A stretch of 64,000 nt of DNA from Endobacter medicaginis (lineage in GTDB: Bacteria > Pseudomonadota > Alphaproteobacteria > Acetobacterales > Acetobacteraceae). The notes under the pieces are model-generated. The model saw only the letters and a program-made list of their open reading frames with translations. It did not search any database and was not told the origin of the DNA. Positions 25,045 to 32,489 of the stretch are shown piece by piece (the stretch's first letter is position 1; each line of letters begins with the position of its first letter). The stretch lies in NCBI RefSeq assembly GCF_014192375.1, contig NZ_JACHXV010000004.1, positions 310,001 through 374,000 of the forward strand. Direction: 5' to 3'. Made by a program: the position numbers and the translations under genes.

Positions 25045-25683
25045 GTCGGCGTAGGCGTCGTCGAAGAAGCGCTTCTCGAGACCGACCGCACGACGGAAGA
25101 AATCATGACACAGGGCGGCCTGCTCCGGCCCCACCCGGTCGAGCTCGCCGCGCAGGGTGGCAACCAGATCGCGGAACGCCGGATTGTCATGCAGCGTGAT
25201 CCACTCCGCCTGCACGAAATCCTCCGGCAGGGACGCAGGCGCGCGCATCGCCCAGTCGAGATAGAGCCATTCCGCCACACACAGCACCGACAGGATCGCC
25301 GCATAGCATCGCGTCTCGGCCGCCTCCTCCATCAACGCCTTGAACCCGGCGGTCGACGCCGCATCCGGCATCCCCTCGCGTGAGCGCTCATCGACGCCCA
25401 GCGCGGCAAACGCCCGCAGGAAATAGGTATTCTCCTCGCCTGCCACGACGCCTGCGAACCGGCCCAGCCGCAGACGCGGCTCGAGCCGGTCCGCAGTCGC
25501 GATCGCCGCCCCGAGCAGACGAAGGAAACTGTCCAGAAAACGATAGTCCTGGATCAGATACCGGCCCATCACCTCCGGTGCGACCCGACCCGCATGCAGC
25601 TCGCCGACGAACCGATGCGTGACGGCCTGCGACCAATGCGGCTCGCTCGCCTGCCGCAACTGCTCGGTGAAACGCTCGGCCAT
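25042..25683 (-). CDS. tenA: TenA-family aminopyrimidine hydrolase (thiaminase II)
   Basis: A 213-residue all-helical enzyme that salvages thiamine breakdown products. Family features are the N-terminal SVTHRFVGELHAG-like region (here HWSQAVTHRFVGELHAGRVAPEVMGRYLIQDYRFLDSF), the central AILSVLCVAEWLYLDW with the catalytic cysteine, and the C-terminal LEKRFFDDAY with the conserved glutamate. ATG 25683 is preferred because the upstream extension is an arginine-rich leader. It is separate from thiE and thiD, without a TPP riboswitch in front. Confidence 0.85.
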   Translation of the reverse strand: MAERFTEQLRQASEPHWSQAVTHRFVGELHAGRVAPEVMGRYLIQDYRFLDSFLRLLGAAIATADRLEPRLRLGRFAGVVAGEENTYFLRAFAALGVDERSREGMPDAASTAGFKALMEEAAETRCYAAILSVLCVAEWLYLDWAMRAPASLPEDFVQAEWITLHDNPAFRDLVATLRGELDRVGPEQAALCHDFFRRAVGLEKRFFDDAYAD

Positions 25684-25739
25684 GAGACAGAATCCTCGTC
25701 GCGATCGCTCCGTCCGCCCGTCAACGCGGCCGCACACCC

Positions 25740-26321
25740 TCAGGTTGGCGCGCCGTTCGCCTTGAGATCGAGCGCCTTCGCGCGCGCCTGCGCCCCATCG
25801 GTCTTCGGATCGAGCTCCAGCAGCTTCTGCCAGGCGCGTAGCGCCGCCGCATCGTCGTGGCGGCTCTCCTCGATCATCGACAGGTCGCGCCAGGCGAAGA
25901 TGTTGCGCGGCTCGCGCGACAGCGCCCCGCCCAGCGAGCGGATCGCCGCATCGTCATCACCCGCCTCCGCCTGTGCGAGTGCCAGGCGCCGCCAAAGCTC
26001 CGATTCGCCGGGCTGCATCGCCAGCGTGTCGTTCAGATCGGCCACCGCATCGCCATAGCGATGATCGCCGATCTCGCGCTCCGCCCGCCGCGTCATCAGC
26101 CGCGCGGTCGGCGACAGCCGGTCGGTCCAGACCGCGAGCAGCTGCGCCTCCAGATCGCGCGCGCTCCCCGTATCCGGCGCATGCGCGAGCCGGTCGAGCA
26201 GCGGTGCCGCCTTGTCCTCGACCGTCGGCGCCGCAACGGCCACAGGTGCGGCACCCAGCGCCAGCCCCAACAGAAAAGGGCGCACCCGGAGGCGCGCCCT
26301 TCTGATCCACACGGACGGCAT
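25740..26321 (-). CDS. Secreted TPR-repeat protein
   Basis: A 193-residue protein with a signal peptide (PFLLGLALGAAPVAVAA). The mature part has two or three tetratricopeptide units: EIGDHRYGDAVADLNDTLAMQPGESELWRRLALAQAEAGDDDAAIRSLGGALSREP and a following WRDLSMIEESRHDDAAALRAWQKLLELDP. Such proteins act as periplasmic docking scaffolds, but no partner is indicated. It ends 56 bases before tenA and starts 11 bases after the stop of rpmJ, so it may be read through from the ribosomal gene. Confidence 0.75.
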   Translation of the reverse strand: MPSVWIRRARLRVRPFLLGLALGAAPVAVAAPTVEDKAAPLLDRLAHAPDTGSARDLEAQLLAVWTDRLSPTARLMTRRAEREIGDHRYGDAVADLNDTLAMQPGESELWRRLALAQAEAGDDDAAIRSLGGALSREPRNIFAWRDLSMIEESRHDDAAALRAWQKLLELDPKTDGAQARAKALDLKANGAPT

Positions 26322-26332
26322 CGAGAGCTGGA

Positions 26333-26458
26333 TCAGCCCTGACGTACCTTCATGCGCGGGTTCTTCTTGTTGATGACATACACCTTGCCGTGGCGACGCA
26401 CGACGCGGCAGTTCTTGTCGCGCACCTTGGCCGACTTCAGGCTGTTACGAACTTTCAT
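26333..26458 (-). CDS. rpmJ: 50S ribosomal protein L36
   Basis: A 41-residue ribosomal protein read on the - strand: it begins [20 protein letters not shown] and continues [21 protein letters not shown]. It has just one cysteine, so it is the zinc-independent (C-minus) form common in alphaproteobacteria, slightly longer than the 38-residue zinc form. L36 is a small late-assembling component of the large subunit. The gene was found by translation by eye because it is very short. The start ATG is at 26456-26458. Upstream, 26459-26591 shows no further gene. Confidence 0.93.
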   Translation of the reverse strand: MKVRNSLKSAKVRDKNCRVVRRHGKVYVINKKNPRMKVRQG

Positions 26459-26591
26459 GACCCTCGACCTCTAACCCCGACACGACCGCCGGGGCGCGCG
26501 CGAGGCACATCCGAACGGCGAAAAGAGGCGCGTCCTTACCAATCCGACCGGGCGAATGTCAAGCAATCCGGACCATGTCCGGATGCAGGAT

Positions 26592-26963
26592 CTACGCCGG
26601 CACGGAAGCGCCAAGCAGCAGATCGGCGGGAATTTTCCACGCACGGCTGAGCTTGCCGATCATGTCCTTCGACAGCTCGCGCCGGCCGGACAGCACCTCC
26701 GACGCCCGTGGCCTGGACCCGAGCAGTTCGGCCAGATCGGCCTGCGTGCGCCCGGTCTGCTCCATCACCAGCCTGATCACGCCCACCGGATCGGCGGCCT
26801 CGATCGGACAGGCGCGTGCCTCATACGCCCCGATCAGGGTGGCGAGCACATCGAAGCGGTCGCCCTCCGGCGTACCGGGCTCCGGCTCGTCAAGAAAATA
26901 GGGCTCAATCTGACCAAGCGCCCACGCATACGACCCTTCGTCATTGACTGGTCGGACATCCAT
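26592..26963 (-). CDS. higA: HigA-type antitoxin
   Basis: A 123-residue antitoxin. The N-terminal part (DEGSYAWALGQIEPYFLDEPEPGTPEGDRFDVLATLI) is the toxin-binding region, and the C-terminal half is a helix-turn-helix of the XRE type (MEQTGRTQADLAELLGSRPRASEVLSGRRELSKDMIGKLS). ATG 26963 shares one base with the toxin stop (TGATG) and has GGAG about seven bases upstream; a GTG at 26966 is an alternative. Together with the toxin it should bind two palindromes at 27274-27288 and 27299-27313 and repress the pair. Confidence 0.9.
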   Translation of the reverse strand: MDVRPVNDEGSYAWALGQIEPYFLDEPEPGTPEGDRFDVLATLIGAYEARACPIEAADPVGVIRLVMEQTGRTQADLAELLGSRPRASEVLSGRRELSKDMIGKLSRAWKIPADLLLGASVPA

Positions 26964-27256
26964 CACACGGTCTCCGGATCGATCCTGTCGTACTCCGCAT
27001 GCGTACCAACGAACTTGATCAGCACGCGCCGGTATCGATAGGCGACATGACAGATGATACGGTAGCGATTGCCGCTGATATCGAAGATGACACGGCTGTC
27101 ACCGACGAAATCCGCGGCGTTGAACATGGCTCGCACATCGGCCGGGCTGGACCACTCGGCCTTCGACACCAGATGGTACCAGGCCCGCAACGGCGTCTCG
27201 GCGCGAGGGTGACACGTCCAGAACTCCCGCAAGGTCCGGACAGCAATCACCTGCAT
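26963..27256 (-). CDS. higB: HigB-type mRNA interferase toxin
   Basis: A toxin of about 97 residues of the HigB (RelE-like) group, ribosome-dependent mRNA endonucleases. The sequence starts MQVIAVRTLREFWTCHP, continues HLVSKAEWSSPADVRAMFNAADFVG and ends RYRIICHVAYRYRRVLIKFVGTHAEYD, all typical of HigB. An ATG at 27265 would add three residues. Toxin before antitoxin is the classic higBA order. Confidence 0.9.
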   Translation of the reverse strand: MQVIAVRTLREFWTCHPRAETPLRAWYHLVSKAEWSSPADVRAMFNAADFVGDSRVIFDISGNRYRIICHVAYRYRRVLIKFVGTHAEYDRIDPETV

Positions 27257-27273
27257 GCCGACCATCTACCCCG

Positions 27274-27313
27274 TTCCCACGACGGAAACAACATATAATT
27301 CCCATAACGGGAA
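27274..27313 (-). promoter_or_regulatory. higBA promoter with two operator palindromes
   Basis: O1 TTCCCACGACGGAAA (27274-27288) and O2 TTCCCATAACGGGAA (27299-27313) are variants of one interrupted palindrome, with centres 25 bases apart. The AT-rich ACATATAA between them (TTATATGT in transcription direction) is a likely -10 element, so a repressor on O1 and O2 would cover the promoter. This is the expected design for autorepression by HigA (family knowledge). Confidence 0.7.
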
Positions 27314-27365
27314 CCATCGTCCACCGCGGACGCCCACGTGCCGAGCTCGAGCACCACCGCCTCTC

Positions 27366-28295
27366 TCAGCCGGCCTGGATCACCGGCCGACGCAGGCCCC
27401 GCGCCAGCCGCGCGGCAAAGGCGCGCAGCGCGTCCGCCTGCGCATCGCCGCTGCGAAACGCCAGCGCGATCGTCCGCCACGCCCCGCCCGCATCGCCCCC
27501 CGACAGCGGCCGCACCGCCAGCCCGTCCGCCAGCCCGGCATCGACCGCCAGCTTGGGCAGCAACGTCACCCCGAGCCCCGCCGCGACCATGCGCGTCAGC
27601 ATGTGCAGCCCCGTCGCCGCGAACCCCTCGCCCGACTCCGACAGATCCCACCCGCTCTGCTCGCGGCACGCGGTCAGCACATGGTCGCGCAGGCAGTGGC
27701 CATCCTCCAGCAGCAGCATCGGCTCGTCGCGCAGCATCGCCATCGACAGGCTCTCCTGCCCGGCCAGGCGATGCGCCTGCGGCAGCGCCACCACCAGCTC
27801 GTCGCGCAGCACCGGCACCGTCTCCAGCCCACGGCAGTCGCACGGCACCGCCAGCAGCGCGGCATCGAGCCGCTGCGCTTCCAGACCCCGCAGCAGCCGG
27901 TCGGTGACATCCTCGCGCAACGACAGCCGCAGCCGCTCGCCCCGCGCCGCCAGCAGCCTGTCGAGCACGAAGGGCCCGATGGTCGGGATCAGGCCGAGTC
28001 GCAGATCGGCGATCTCCACCGCCTCCGCCTGACCGACCGATGCGGCCACCGATTCGAGCGCAGCCAGCGCCGTCCGCGCCCGCCGCACCACCTCCTCGCC
28101 CTCGGTGGTGAACACCACGCCGCGACTGCCCTCGCGCTGCAGCAGGCTCGCCCCGAGCTGGCGTTCGAGGGCGATCACCCCCGCAGACAGCGTCGACTGC
28201 GTCACCGCACACACCGCCGCCGCGCGGCCGAAATGCCGCGCCTCGGCCAGCGCGACCAGATAGCGAAGCTGTTGCGGCGAGGGCAGTGGCGGCAT
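27366..28295 (-). CDS. oxyR: OxyR-type peroxide-sensing LysR regulator
   Basis: A 309-residue LysR regulator: helix-turn-helix in LRYLVALAEARHFGRAAAVCAVTQSTLSAGVIALERQLGASLLQRE, then an effector domain with the redox pair Cys201 and Cys210 in LLEDGHCLRDHVLTAC, corresponding to the two OxyR cysteines that form a disulfide with peroxide. It is divergent from ahpC, whose promoter lies in the shared region 28296-28465. Frames on the opposite strand and other offsets are shadows. Confidence 0.93.
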   Translation of the reverse strand: MPPLPSPQQLRYLVALAEARHFGRAAAVCAVTQSTLSAGVIALERQLGASLLQREGSRGVVFTTEGEEVVRRARTALAALESVAASVGQAEAVEIADLRLGLIPTIGPFVLDRLLAARGERLRLSLREDVTDRLLRGLEAQRLDAALLAVPCDCRGLETVPVLRDELVVALPQAHRLAGQESLSMAMLRDEPMLLLEDGHCLRDHVLTACREQSGWDLSESGEGFAATGLHMLTRMVAAGLGVTLLPKLAVDAGLADGLAVRPLSGGDAGGAWRTIALAFRSGDAQADALRAFAARLARGLRRPVIQAG

Positions 28296-28348
28296 GGGCG
28301 GGCAAATCCTTGATCGACGGGTTCGATCGAACGTTCAGGAATTATTCA

Positions 28349-28376
28349 TTGGATCGAAAATCAACTGCACTACATA
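28349..28376 (+). promoter_or_regulatory. Predicted ahpC promoter in the oxyR-ahpC intergenic region
   Basis: TTGGAT (28349-28354) and TACATA (28371-28376) are separated by 16 bases in an AT-rich stretch that stands out in this GC-rich window. A palindrome TTCGATCGAA (28322-28331) just upstream and further GATCGA copies on both sides are candidates for OxyR contacts. There is about 90 bases of leader before the ahpC ATG. Confidence 0.5.
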
Positions 28377-28465
28377 TTTTGTGCCGTGCCGCAAATGCGA
28401 CCGCCCGATGCGCCTCGCCGCGCAGACCGGCGCGCCGCTGGCCCCAAATCCGAAGGAGCACCGTC

Positions 28466-29017
28466 ATGCTGACCGTTGGCGATCGTTTTCCCAGCTTCGA
28501 CCTCACCGCGGTGAAAGGCGGCGAAGCCGGCCTGAACCTCAAGGACGCCTTCACCCAGATTTCCGACACCACCGATGCCGGCAAGTGGAAGCTGGTGTTC
28601 TTCTGGCCGAAGGACTTCACCTTCGTCTGCCCGACCGAGATCGTGGCCTTCGGCAAGCTCGCCTCCGATTTCGCCGACCGCGACACCGTGGTCTACGGCG
28701 TCTCGACCGACAGCGAGTTCGTGCACGTCAACTGGCGCCTGCACCATGACGATCTGCGCACCCTGCAGATCCCGATGCTCGCCGACATCAAGCGCGAGCT
28801 CTCCGAGGGCCTCGGCGTGCTCGACCGCGACGCCGGTGTCGCCAAGCGCGCCACCTTCCTCGTCGATCCCGACGGCATCATCCGCTTCGTCGACGTGACC
28901 GACATGTCGGTCGGCCGCAACCCGCAGGAAGTGCTGCGCGTGCTCGACGCGCTGCAGAGCGACGAGCTGTGCCCGTGCAACTGGAACAAGGGCGACGAGC
29001 ACCTCAAGGCCGCCTGA
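28466..29017 (+). CDS. ahpC: Alkyl hydroperoxide reductase, peroxiredoxin subunit
   Basis: A 183-residue two-cysteine peroxiredoxin. The peroxidatic Cys55 is in FTFVCPTE; the resolving cysteines are at about 169 and 171 (DELCPCNW). It reduces hydrogen peroxide and organic hydroperoxides. ATG 28466 has an AAGGAG site. It is followed by a strong hairpin at 29030-29054 and then ahpD, its reductant partner; no ahpF is present. Regulation by the divergent OxyR is expected. Confidence 0.95.
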   Translation: MLTVGDRFPSFDLTAVKGGEAGLNLKDAFTQISDTTDAGKWKLVFFWPKDFTFVCPTEIVAFGKLASDFADRDTVVYGVSTDSEFVHVNWRLHHDDLRTLQIPMLADIKRELSEGLGVLDRDAGVAKRATFLVDPDGIIRFVDVTDMSVGRNPQEVLRVLDALQSDELCPCNWNKGDEHLKAA

Positions 29018-29029
29018 TCCCTTCCCGCA

Positions 29030-29054
29030 GGGGGCGACCATCCAGGTCGCCCCC
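29030..29054 (+). terminator. Hairpin between ahpC and ahpD (attenuator-like)
   Basis: GGGGGCGACC (29030-29039) and GGTCGCCCCC (29045-29054) form a perfect 10-bp stem around ATCCA, followed only by GTTT. This may be a partial terminator or a stabiliser that makes ahpC transcripts more abundant than ahpC-ahpD transcripts. Confidence 0.6.
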
Positions 29055-29081
29055 GTTTCCGACAGATAAGAAAGAACCGCC

Positions 29082-29630
29082 ATGTCGATCGAGGCGCTGA
29101 AGAACCGGGTCCCCGACTACGCCAAGGACCTCAAGCTCAACATCGGCTCGCTGGCCAACGAGACCCTGCTCACCCCGCAGCAGGTCGCAGGCACCTTCGT
29201 CGCCTCCGCGCTCGCCTCGCGCAACGCCGAGGTGACCCGCGAGGTGCTCGAGGAATTCGGCCCGAAGCTCTCGCCAGAGGCGCTCGCCGCCGCCAAGGCC
29301 GCGGCCTCGATCATGGGCATGAACAACGTCTACTACCGCTTCGTGCACATGATCGGCGGTGATTACGCGAACCTGCCGGCACGACTGCGGATGAACGTCA
29401 TCGGCAAGCCCGGCGTCGACAAGGTCGATTTCGAGCTGTGGTCGCTGGCCGTCTCGGCCGTCAACGGCTGCGGCATGTGCGTCGAGAGCCATGAGAAACA
29501 GGTCCGCGCCGGCGGGCTGAGCACCGAGCAGGTGCAGGCCGCGGTCCGCATCGCCGCGGTAGTGCATGCCGTCGCCGCCACGCTGGACGGCGAGGACGCG
29601 CTCGCCCGCGAGACCGCCGCAGCGGCCTGA
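29082..29630 (+). CDS. ahpD: Alkyl hydroperoxide reductase AhpD
   Basis: A 182-residue all-helical protein with the active motif CGMCVESHE (Cys130, Cys133, His137), the disulfide/proton relay of AhpD, which recycles oxidised AhpC with electrons from lipoamide-type partners (family knowledge). It follows ahpC by 64 bases and has AAGAAAG near its ATG. The CrcB fusion gene lies 150 bases downstream with a separate riboswitch control. Confidence 0.93.
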   Translation: MSIEALKNRVPDYAKDLKLNIGSLANETLLTPQQVAGTFVASALASRNAEVTREVLEEFGPKLSPEALAAAKAAASIMGMNNVYYRFVHMIGGDYANLPARLRMNVIGKPGVDKVDFELWSLAVSAVNGCGMCVESHEKQVRAGGLSTEQVQAAVRIAAVVHAVAATLDGEDALARETAAAA

Positions 29631-29688
29631 GCCCGGGCCGTTTCCGGACCGCTTGAGCCCCGTCCCGTGCCGCTGTTAGGCTCGGCGG

Positions 29689-29758
29689 AAACGGGATGGG
29701 GTTCCCCGGTCAACCGCTCCTGCGCCCTGCCGGCGTTCGAGATGATGACTCCTGCATC
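29689..29758 (+). promoter_or_regulatory. Fluoride riboswitch (crcB motif) with ribosome-binding-site hairpin
   Basis: The conserved blocks of the crcB/fluoride aptamer are present in order: GATGGGGTTCCCC (29695-29707), AACCGC (29712-29717), and GATGATGACTCCTGC (29741-29755). GGGGT can pair with ACTCC as in known fluoride aptamers. The 3' end CTCCTGC (29749-29755) is the exact complement of GCAGGAG (29771-29777), the ribosome binding site of the following crcB fusion. Without fluoride this 7-bp stem would hide the site; binding of fluoride holds CTCC in the aptamer and frees it. Mechanism is inferred, the motif match is direct. Confidence 0.88.
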
Positions 29759-29782
29759 ATATTCGTCCCCGCAGGAGACCCC

Positions 29783-30733
29783 ATGCTGCTCAACTACGCC
29801 CTTGTCGCCCTCGGCGGCGCGCTCGGCTCCATGCTCCGCGCCTGGGGGGTGGTCGCCGTCCAGACCCTCACCGGCGCCGCCCTGCCCTGGGGCACCATCG
29901 CGATCAACGTCATCGGCTCGTTCGTCATCGGCTTCTTCGGCACGCTGACCGCCAATGACGGGCGCTTCGCCGCCCCCCACGACCTGCGCACCTTCGTCAT
30001 GGTCGGCATCTGCGGCGGCTTCACCACCTTCTCCTCGTTCAGCCTGCAGACGCTGGAGCTGATCCGCGACGGCCGCCCCGCCGCCGCACTCGGCAATGTC
30101 GCGCTGTCGCTGGTGCTCTGTCTCGCCTCCGTCGCCGCCGGCTACGGCGCCGCGGTCGCCCTGCGCGGCGCGCCCGTCGGGCTGAACCTGTCCGACAACG
30201 CCCGCCACATGGTCGTCGCCATCGCCCGGCCGGTGCCGTCCGACACCGGCGTGCTCGCCTTCGCCCGACGCCTCGCACCCCAGGACGGCGGCCGGCTCAC
30301 CCTGATCGCCATCGAGAGCGGCCAGCGCGACCTGGTCCCCAGCGTCGACATCCCCGCCACCCGCCTCCGCGCCCGCTGGATCGCCGAAGCAAGGTCCGAA
30401 CTCGACACCTGGATCGCCTCCTGCCGCAACGACGGCATCGACGCCCGCCTCGTCACCGTGCGCGGCAGCGGCGCGCTCGCCCTGCTCGAACACGGCCGCA
30501 GCACGCACCTGCTGCTGCTCGACGCCGACAGTGCACGCGGCCATGCCAGACTGTTCGCCCTGGCGGCGAGAACGCGACGGCCGGTACTGCTGGTGCCGCA
30601 CGACAGCGTGGTGCCGGACGGGTTGCAGGCCGGGCAGCAGGGCTGCGAACTCGCCACCTTGCCGGGTATGCGTCGAATCGATCGGCGCCAGTCCGGCGAC
30701 GCCACGACCACCGCGCTCGTCTGGCAGGCCTGA
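29783..30733 (+). CDS. crcB: CrcB/Fluc fluoride channel fused to a Usp-like domain
   Basis: A 316-residue fusion. Residues 1-128 are a four-helix fluoride channel: GGALGSMLRAW, GTIAINVIGSFVIGFFGTL with the conserved Asn, and GGFTTFSSFSLQ, the CrcB signature. Residues about 141-285 form a domain like universal stress proteins (MVVAIARPVPSDTGVLAFARRLA .. GALALLEHGRSTHLLLLDAD .. ARTRRPVLLVPHD). The usual ATP-binding glycine motif near its end is not clear, so it may not bind nucleotide. ATG 29783 has AGGAG five bases upstream, controlled by the riboswitch. The fusion could tie fluoride export to a regulatory domain. Confidence 0.88.
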   Translation: MLLNYALVALGGALGSMLRAWGVVAVQTLTGAALPWGTIAINVIGSFVIGFFGTLTANDGRFAAPHDLRTFVMVGICGGFTTFSSFSLQTLELIRDGRPAAALGNVALSLVLCLASVAAGYGAAVALRGAPVGLNLSDNARHMVVAIARPVPSDTGVLAFARRLAPQDGGRLTLIAIESGQRDLVPSVDIPATRLRARWIAEARSELDTWIASCRNDGIDARLVTVRGSGALALLEHGRSTHLLLLDADSARGHARLFALAARTRRPVLLVPHDSVVPDGLQAGQQGCELATLPGMRRIDRRQSGDATTTALVWQA

Positions 30734-30739
30734 ACGCCG

Positions 30740-31543
30740 TCAGGACGGTTCCGGCGCGAGGCCGTACAGGCCCAGGACCTCCGCATCTTTCAAGACCGCC
30801 TCGATGAACGGATGCATGTCGGCGCCGATCAGCAACGGAATGAATCGATCGACGAGTGCGTCCGGCCAGTCCCACCAGCGTACCTTGAGCAGGAACTCGA
30901 CCACCTCCGGCGCGAACCGTGTCGAGCGGACCCGGCCCGGATTGCCGACACAGATGCTGTAGGGCGGGATGGTCCCCGAAACGATCGTGCCCGCGCCGAT
31001 CACGCAGCCATCCCCGATGCGTGCCCCCGGCAGGATGATGGCCTGGTGTCCGATCCAGACATCGTTGCCGATGACGACATCGCGGGCGACGTGATCGATG
31101 CCGCCCACTGCGGTTCCGGGCCAGTCGAACCACAGGGTCATGAAGGGATAGGTGCTCGGCGTGCGGACGGTATGATTGCCGAGAATGATCGACGGATCGG
31201 CCAGCGAGCAGTAGCGCCCGATCGTGAGCCTGCCGAGGCTCGGTTCCAGGATCAGCGGTCGGCCGTAGGTCTTCTCGCCGATGCTCCAGCCGAACATCTG
31301 GATCTGCTGCGACAGGAGATCCGCGGTATAGCTGCCGAAGCGCTGGATGCGCGTGCGGCTGTACTCGCGGACCAGATCGATGAAACGGCCGCGCGCCACC
31401 GGATCCGACCGCAGCCAGGCTTGCCGGACCTCCGCGGGATCGAGGTTCTCGATCAGGGCCGCCAGCGCCGGCTGGCCGTCATCGGGGCCTTCCAGCAGCG
31501 ATTGCACCGCACTGATCGACGGTGAGACGTCCTGAGGCAACAT
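30740..31543 (-). CDS. Left-handed beta-helix acetyltransferase (CatB/XAT-like)
   Basis: A 267-residue acyltransferase. The hexapeptide repeat region starts near LGRLTIGRYCSLADPSIILGNH, has the loop FMTLWFDWP, then DVVIGNDVWIGHQAIILPGARIGDGCVIGAGTIVSGTIPPYSICVGNPGRVRSTRF, as in xenobiotic acetyltransferases and related streptogramin/chloramphenicol resistance proteins. The first 85 residues are an extra helical extension. ATG 31543 is used because AAGGGA lies nine bases upstream; an ATG at 31552 is possible. The substrate is open; similarity to VatD/CatB does not prove drug resistance. Confidence 0.82.
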   Translation of the reverse strand: MLPQDVSPSISAVQSLLEGPDDGQPALAALIENLDPAEVRQAWLRSDPVARGRFIDLVREYSRTRIQRFGSYTADLLSQQIQMFGWSIGEKTYGRPLILEPSLGRLTIGRYCSLADPSIILGNHTVRTPSTYPFMTLWFDWPGTAVGGIDHVARDVVIGNDVWIGHQAIILPGARIGDGCVIGAGTIVSGTIPPYSICVGNPGRVRSTRFAPEVVEFLLKVRWWDWPDALVDRFIPLLIGADMHPFIEAVLKDAEVLGLYGLAPEPS

Positions 31544-31678
31544 CGGCCGCATTCCCTTCCGGGGTTCCGTTCCGCCGACGCCGGTCAAGGCTTGCTCACC
31601 GCGTCGGACATTCCGAAACCGGAACGATATCGCATCGGCAGGATTTGTCGATACGCACGCTCCGCGCGGCCGGCCGGA

Positions 31679-32485
31679 CTATCCGACCAGCGGATCGCAC
31701 CGTGTGGTAACGGCGTGATCGAGCGGACCCGCCCCCGACCCATACCCGGGTGCGGCCGCGATCGCCCGCTGCAGATACGATCGCGCGCGCGCAATCGCCG
31801 CAGGCAGGGCCAGCCCCTGCGCCAGCCCACAGGCAATCGCGCTGGCCAGCGTGCAGCCAGTGCCGTGGGTGTGGCGCGTGGCGATGCGCGGGGCGGTGAA
31901 TTCCTCGATCCCATCTGCGGTAAACAGCAGGTCGGTGAGCACGTCGCCGGGCAGATGGCCGCCCTTGAGCAGCACCGCGCCGGCCCCCAGCGCGAACAGC
32001 CGCCGCCCGACCGCCTCCATCTGCCCGACATGGTCGAGCGGCAGCCCGGCGAGCAGCGCGGCTTCCGGCGCATTCGGCGTCAGCAGGCTGGCCATCGGCA
32101 GCAACTCAGAGCGCAGCACCCCGATCGCCGCCGAATCGAGCAGCGAGGCCCCGCCTTTGGCCACCATCACCGGATCCAGCACGAAGGGCACCGTGGGGCG
32201 CGCCCGCAGTGCGTCGCGAACGGTACGGATGGTGGCGATGTCGCCCAGCATGCCGGTCTTGACCGCATCCGTACCGAGATCGTCCCACACGCAGTCGATC
32301 TGCCGGCGGATGAAGCCGGGCGCGACCGGCACGATGTCGTGCACGCCGAGCGTGTCCTGCGCGGTCAGCGCGGTGAGAGCCGTCATCGCGAAACCGCCCA
32401 GCGCGGTGATCGCCTTGATGTCGGCCTGGATGCCCGCCCCGCCGCCGGAATCGCTGCCCGCAATGACCAGGACGCGGCCCTTCAC
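31679..32485 (-). CDS. thiD: Hydroxymethylpyrimidine/phosphomethylpyrimidine kinase
   Basis: A 268-residue ribokinase-like enzyme that phosphorylates HMP and HMP-P in thiamine synthesis. Signatures: VLVIAGSDSGGGAGIQADIKAITALGG (substrate site), ALTAQDTLGV, LDPVMVAKGGASLLD, LTPNAPEAALLAG, and the C-terminal THGTGCTLASAIACGLAQG anion hole. The start lies four bases after the stop of glmM, so it is the last gene of the folP-glmM-thiD operon. Confidence 0.94.
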   Translation of the reverse strand: MKGRVLVIAGSDSGGGAGIQADIKAITALGGFAMTALTALTAQDTLGVHDIVPVAPGFIRRQIDCVWDDLGTDAVKTGMLGDIATIRTVRDALRARPTVPFVLDPVMVAKGGASLLDSAAIGVLRSELLPMASLLTPNAPEAALLAGLPLDHVGQMEAVGRRLFALGAGAVLLKGGHLPGDVLTDLLFTADGIEEFTAPRIATRHTHGTGCTLASAIACGLAQGLALPAAIARARSYLQRAIAAAPGYGSGAGPLDHAVTTRCDPLVG

Positions 32486-32489
32486 CTCC

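Noticed and set aside
24924-25199. Small gene of 91 codons downstream of the MotB-like gene
   Set aside because: Its composition is arginine/proline noise, it overlaps the terminator hairpin and antisense to tenA.
30740-31543. Antibiotic resistance determinant
   Set aside because: The fold is that of CatB/Vat enzymes, but substrates of this family are varied and nothing mobile surrounds it; resistance is not claimed.
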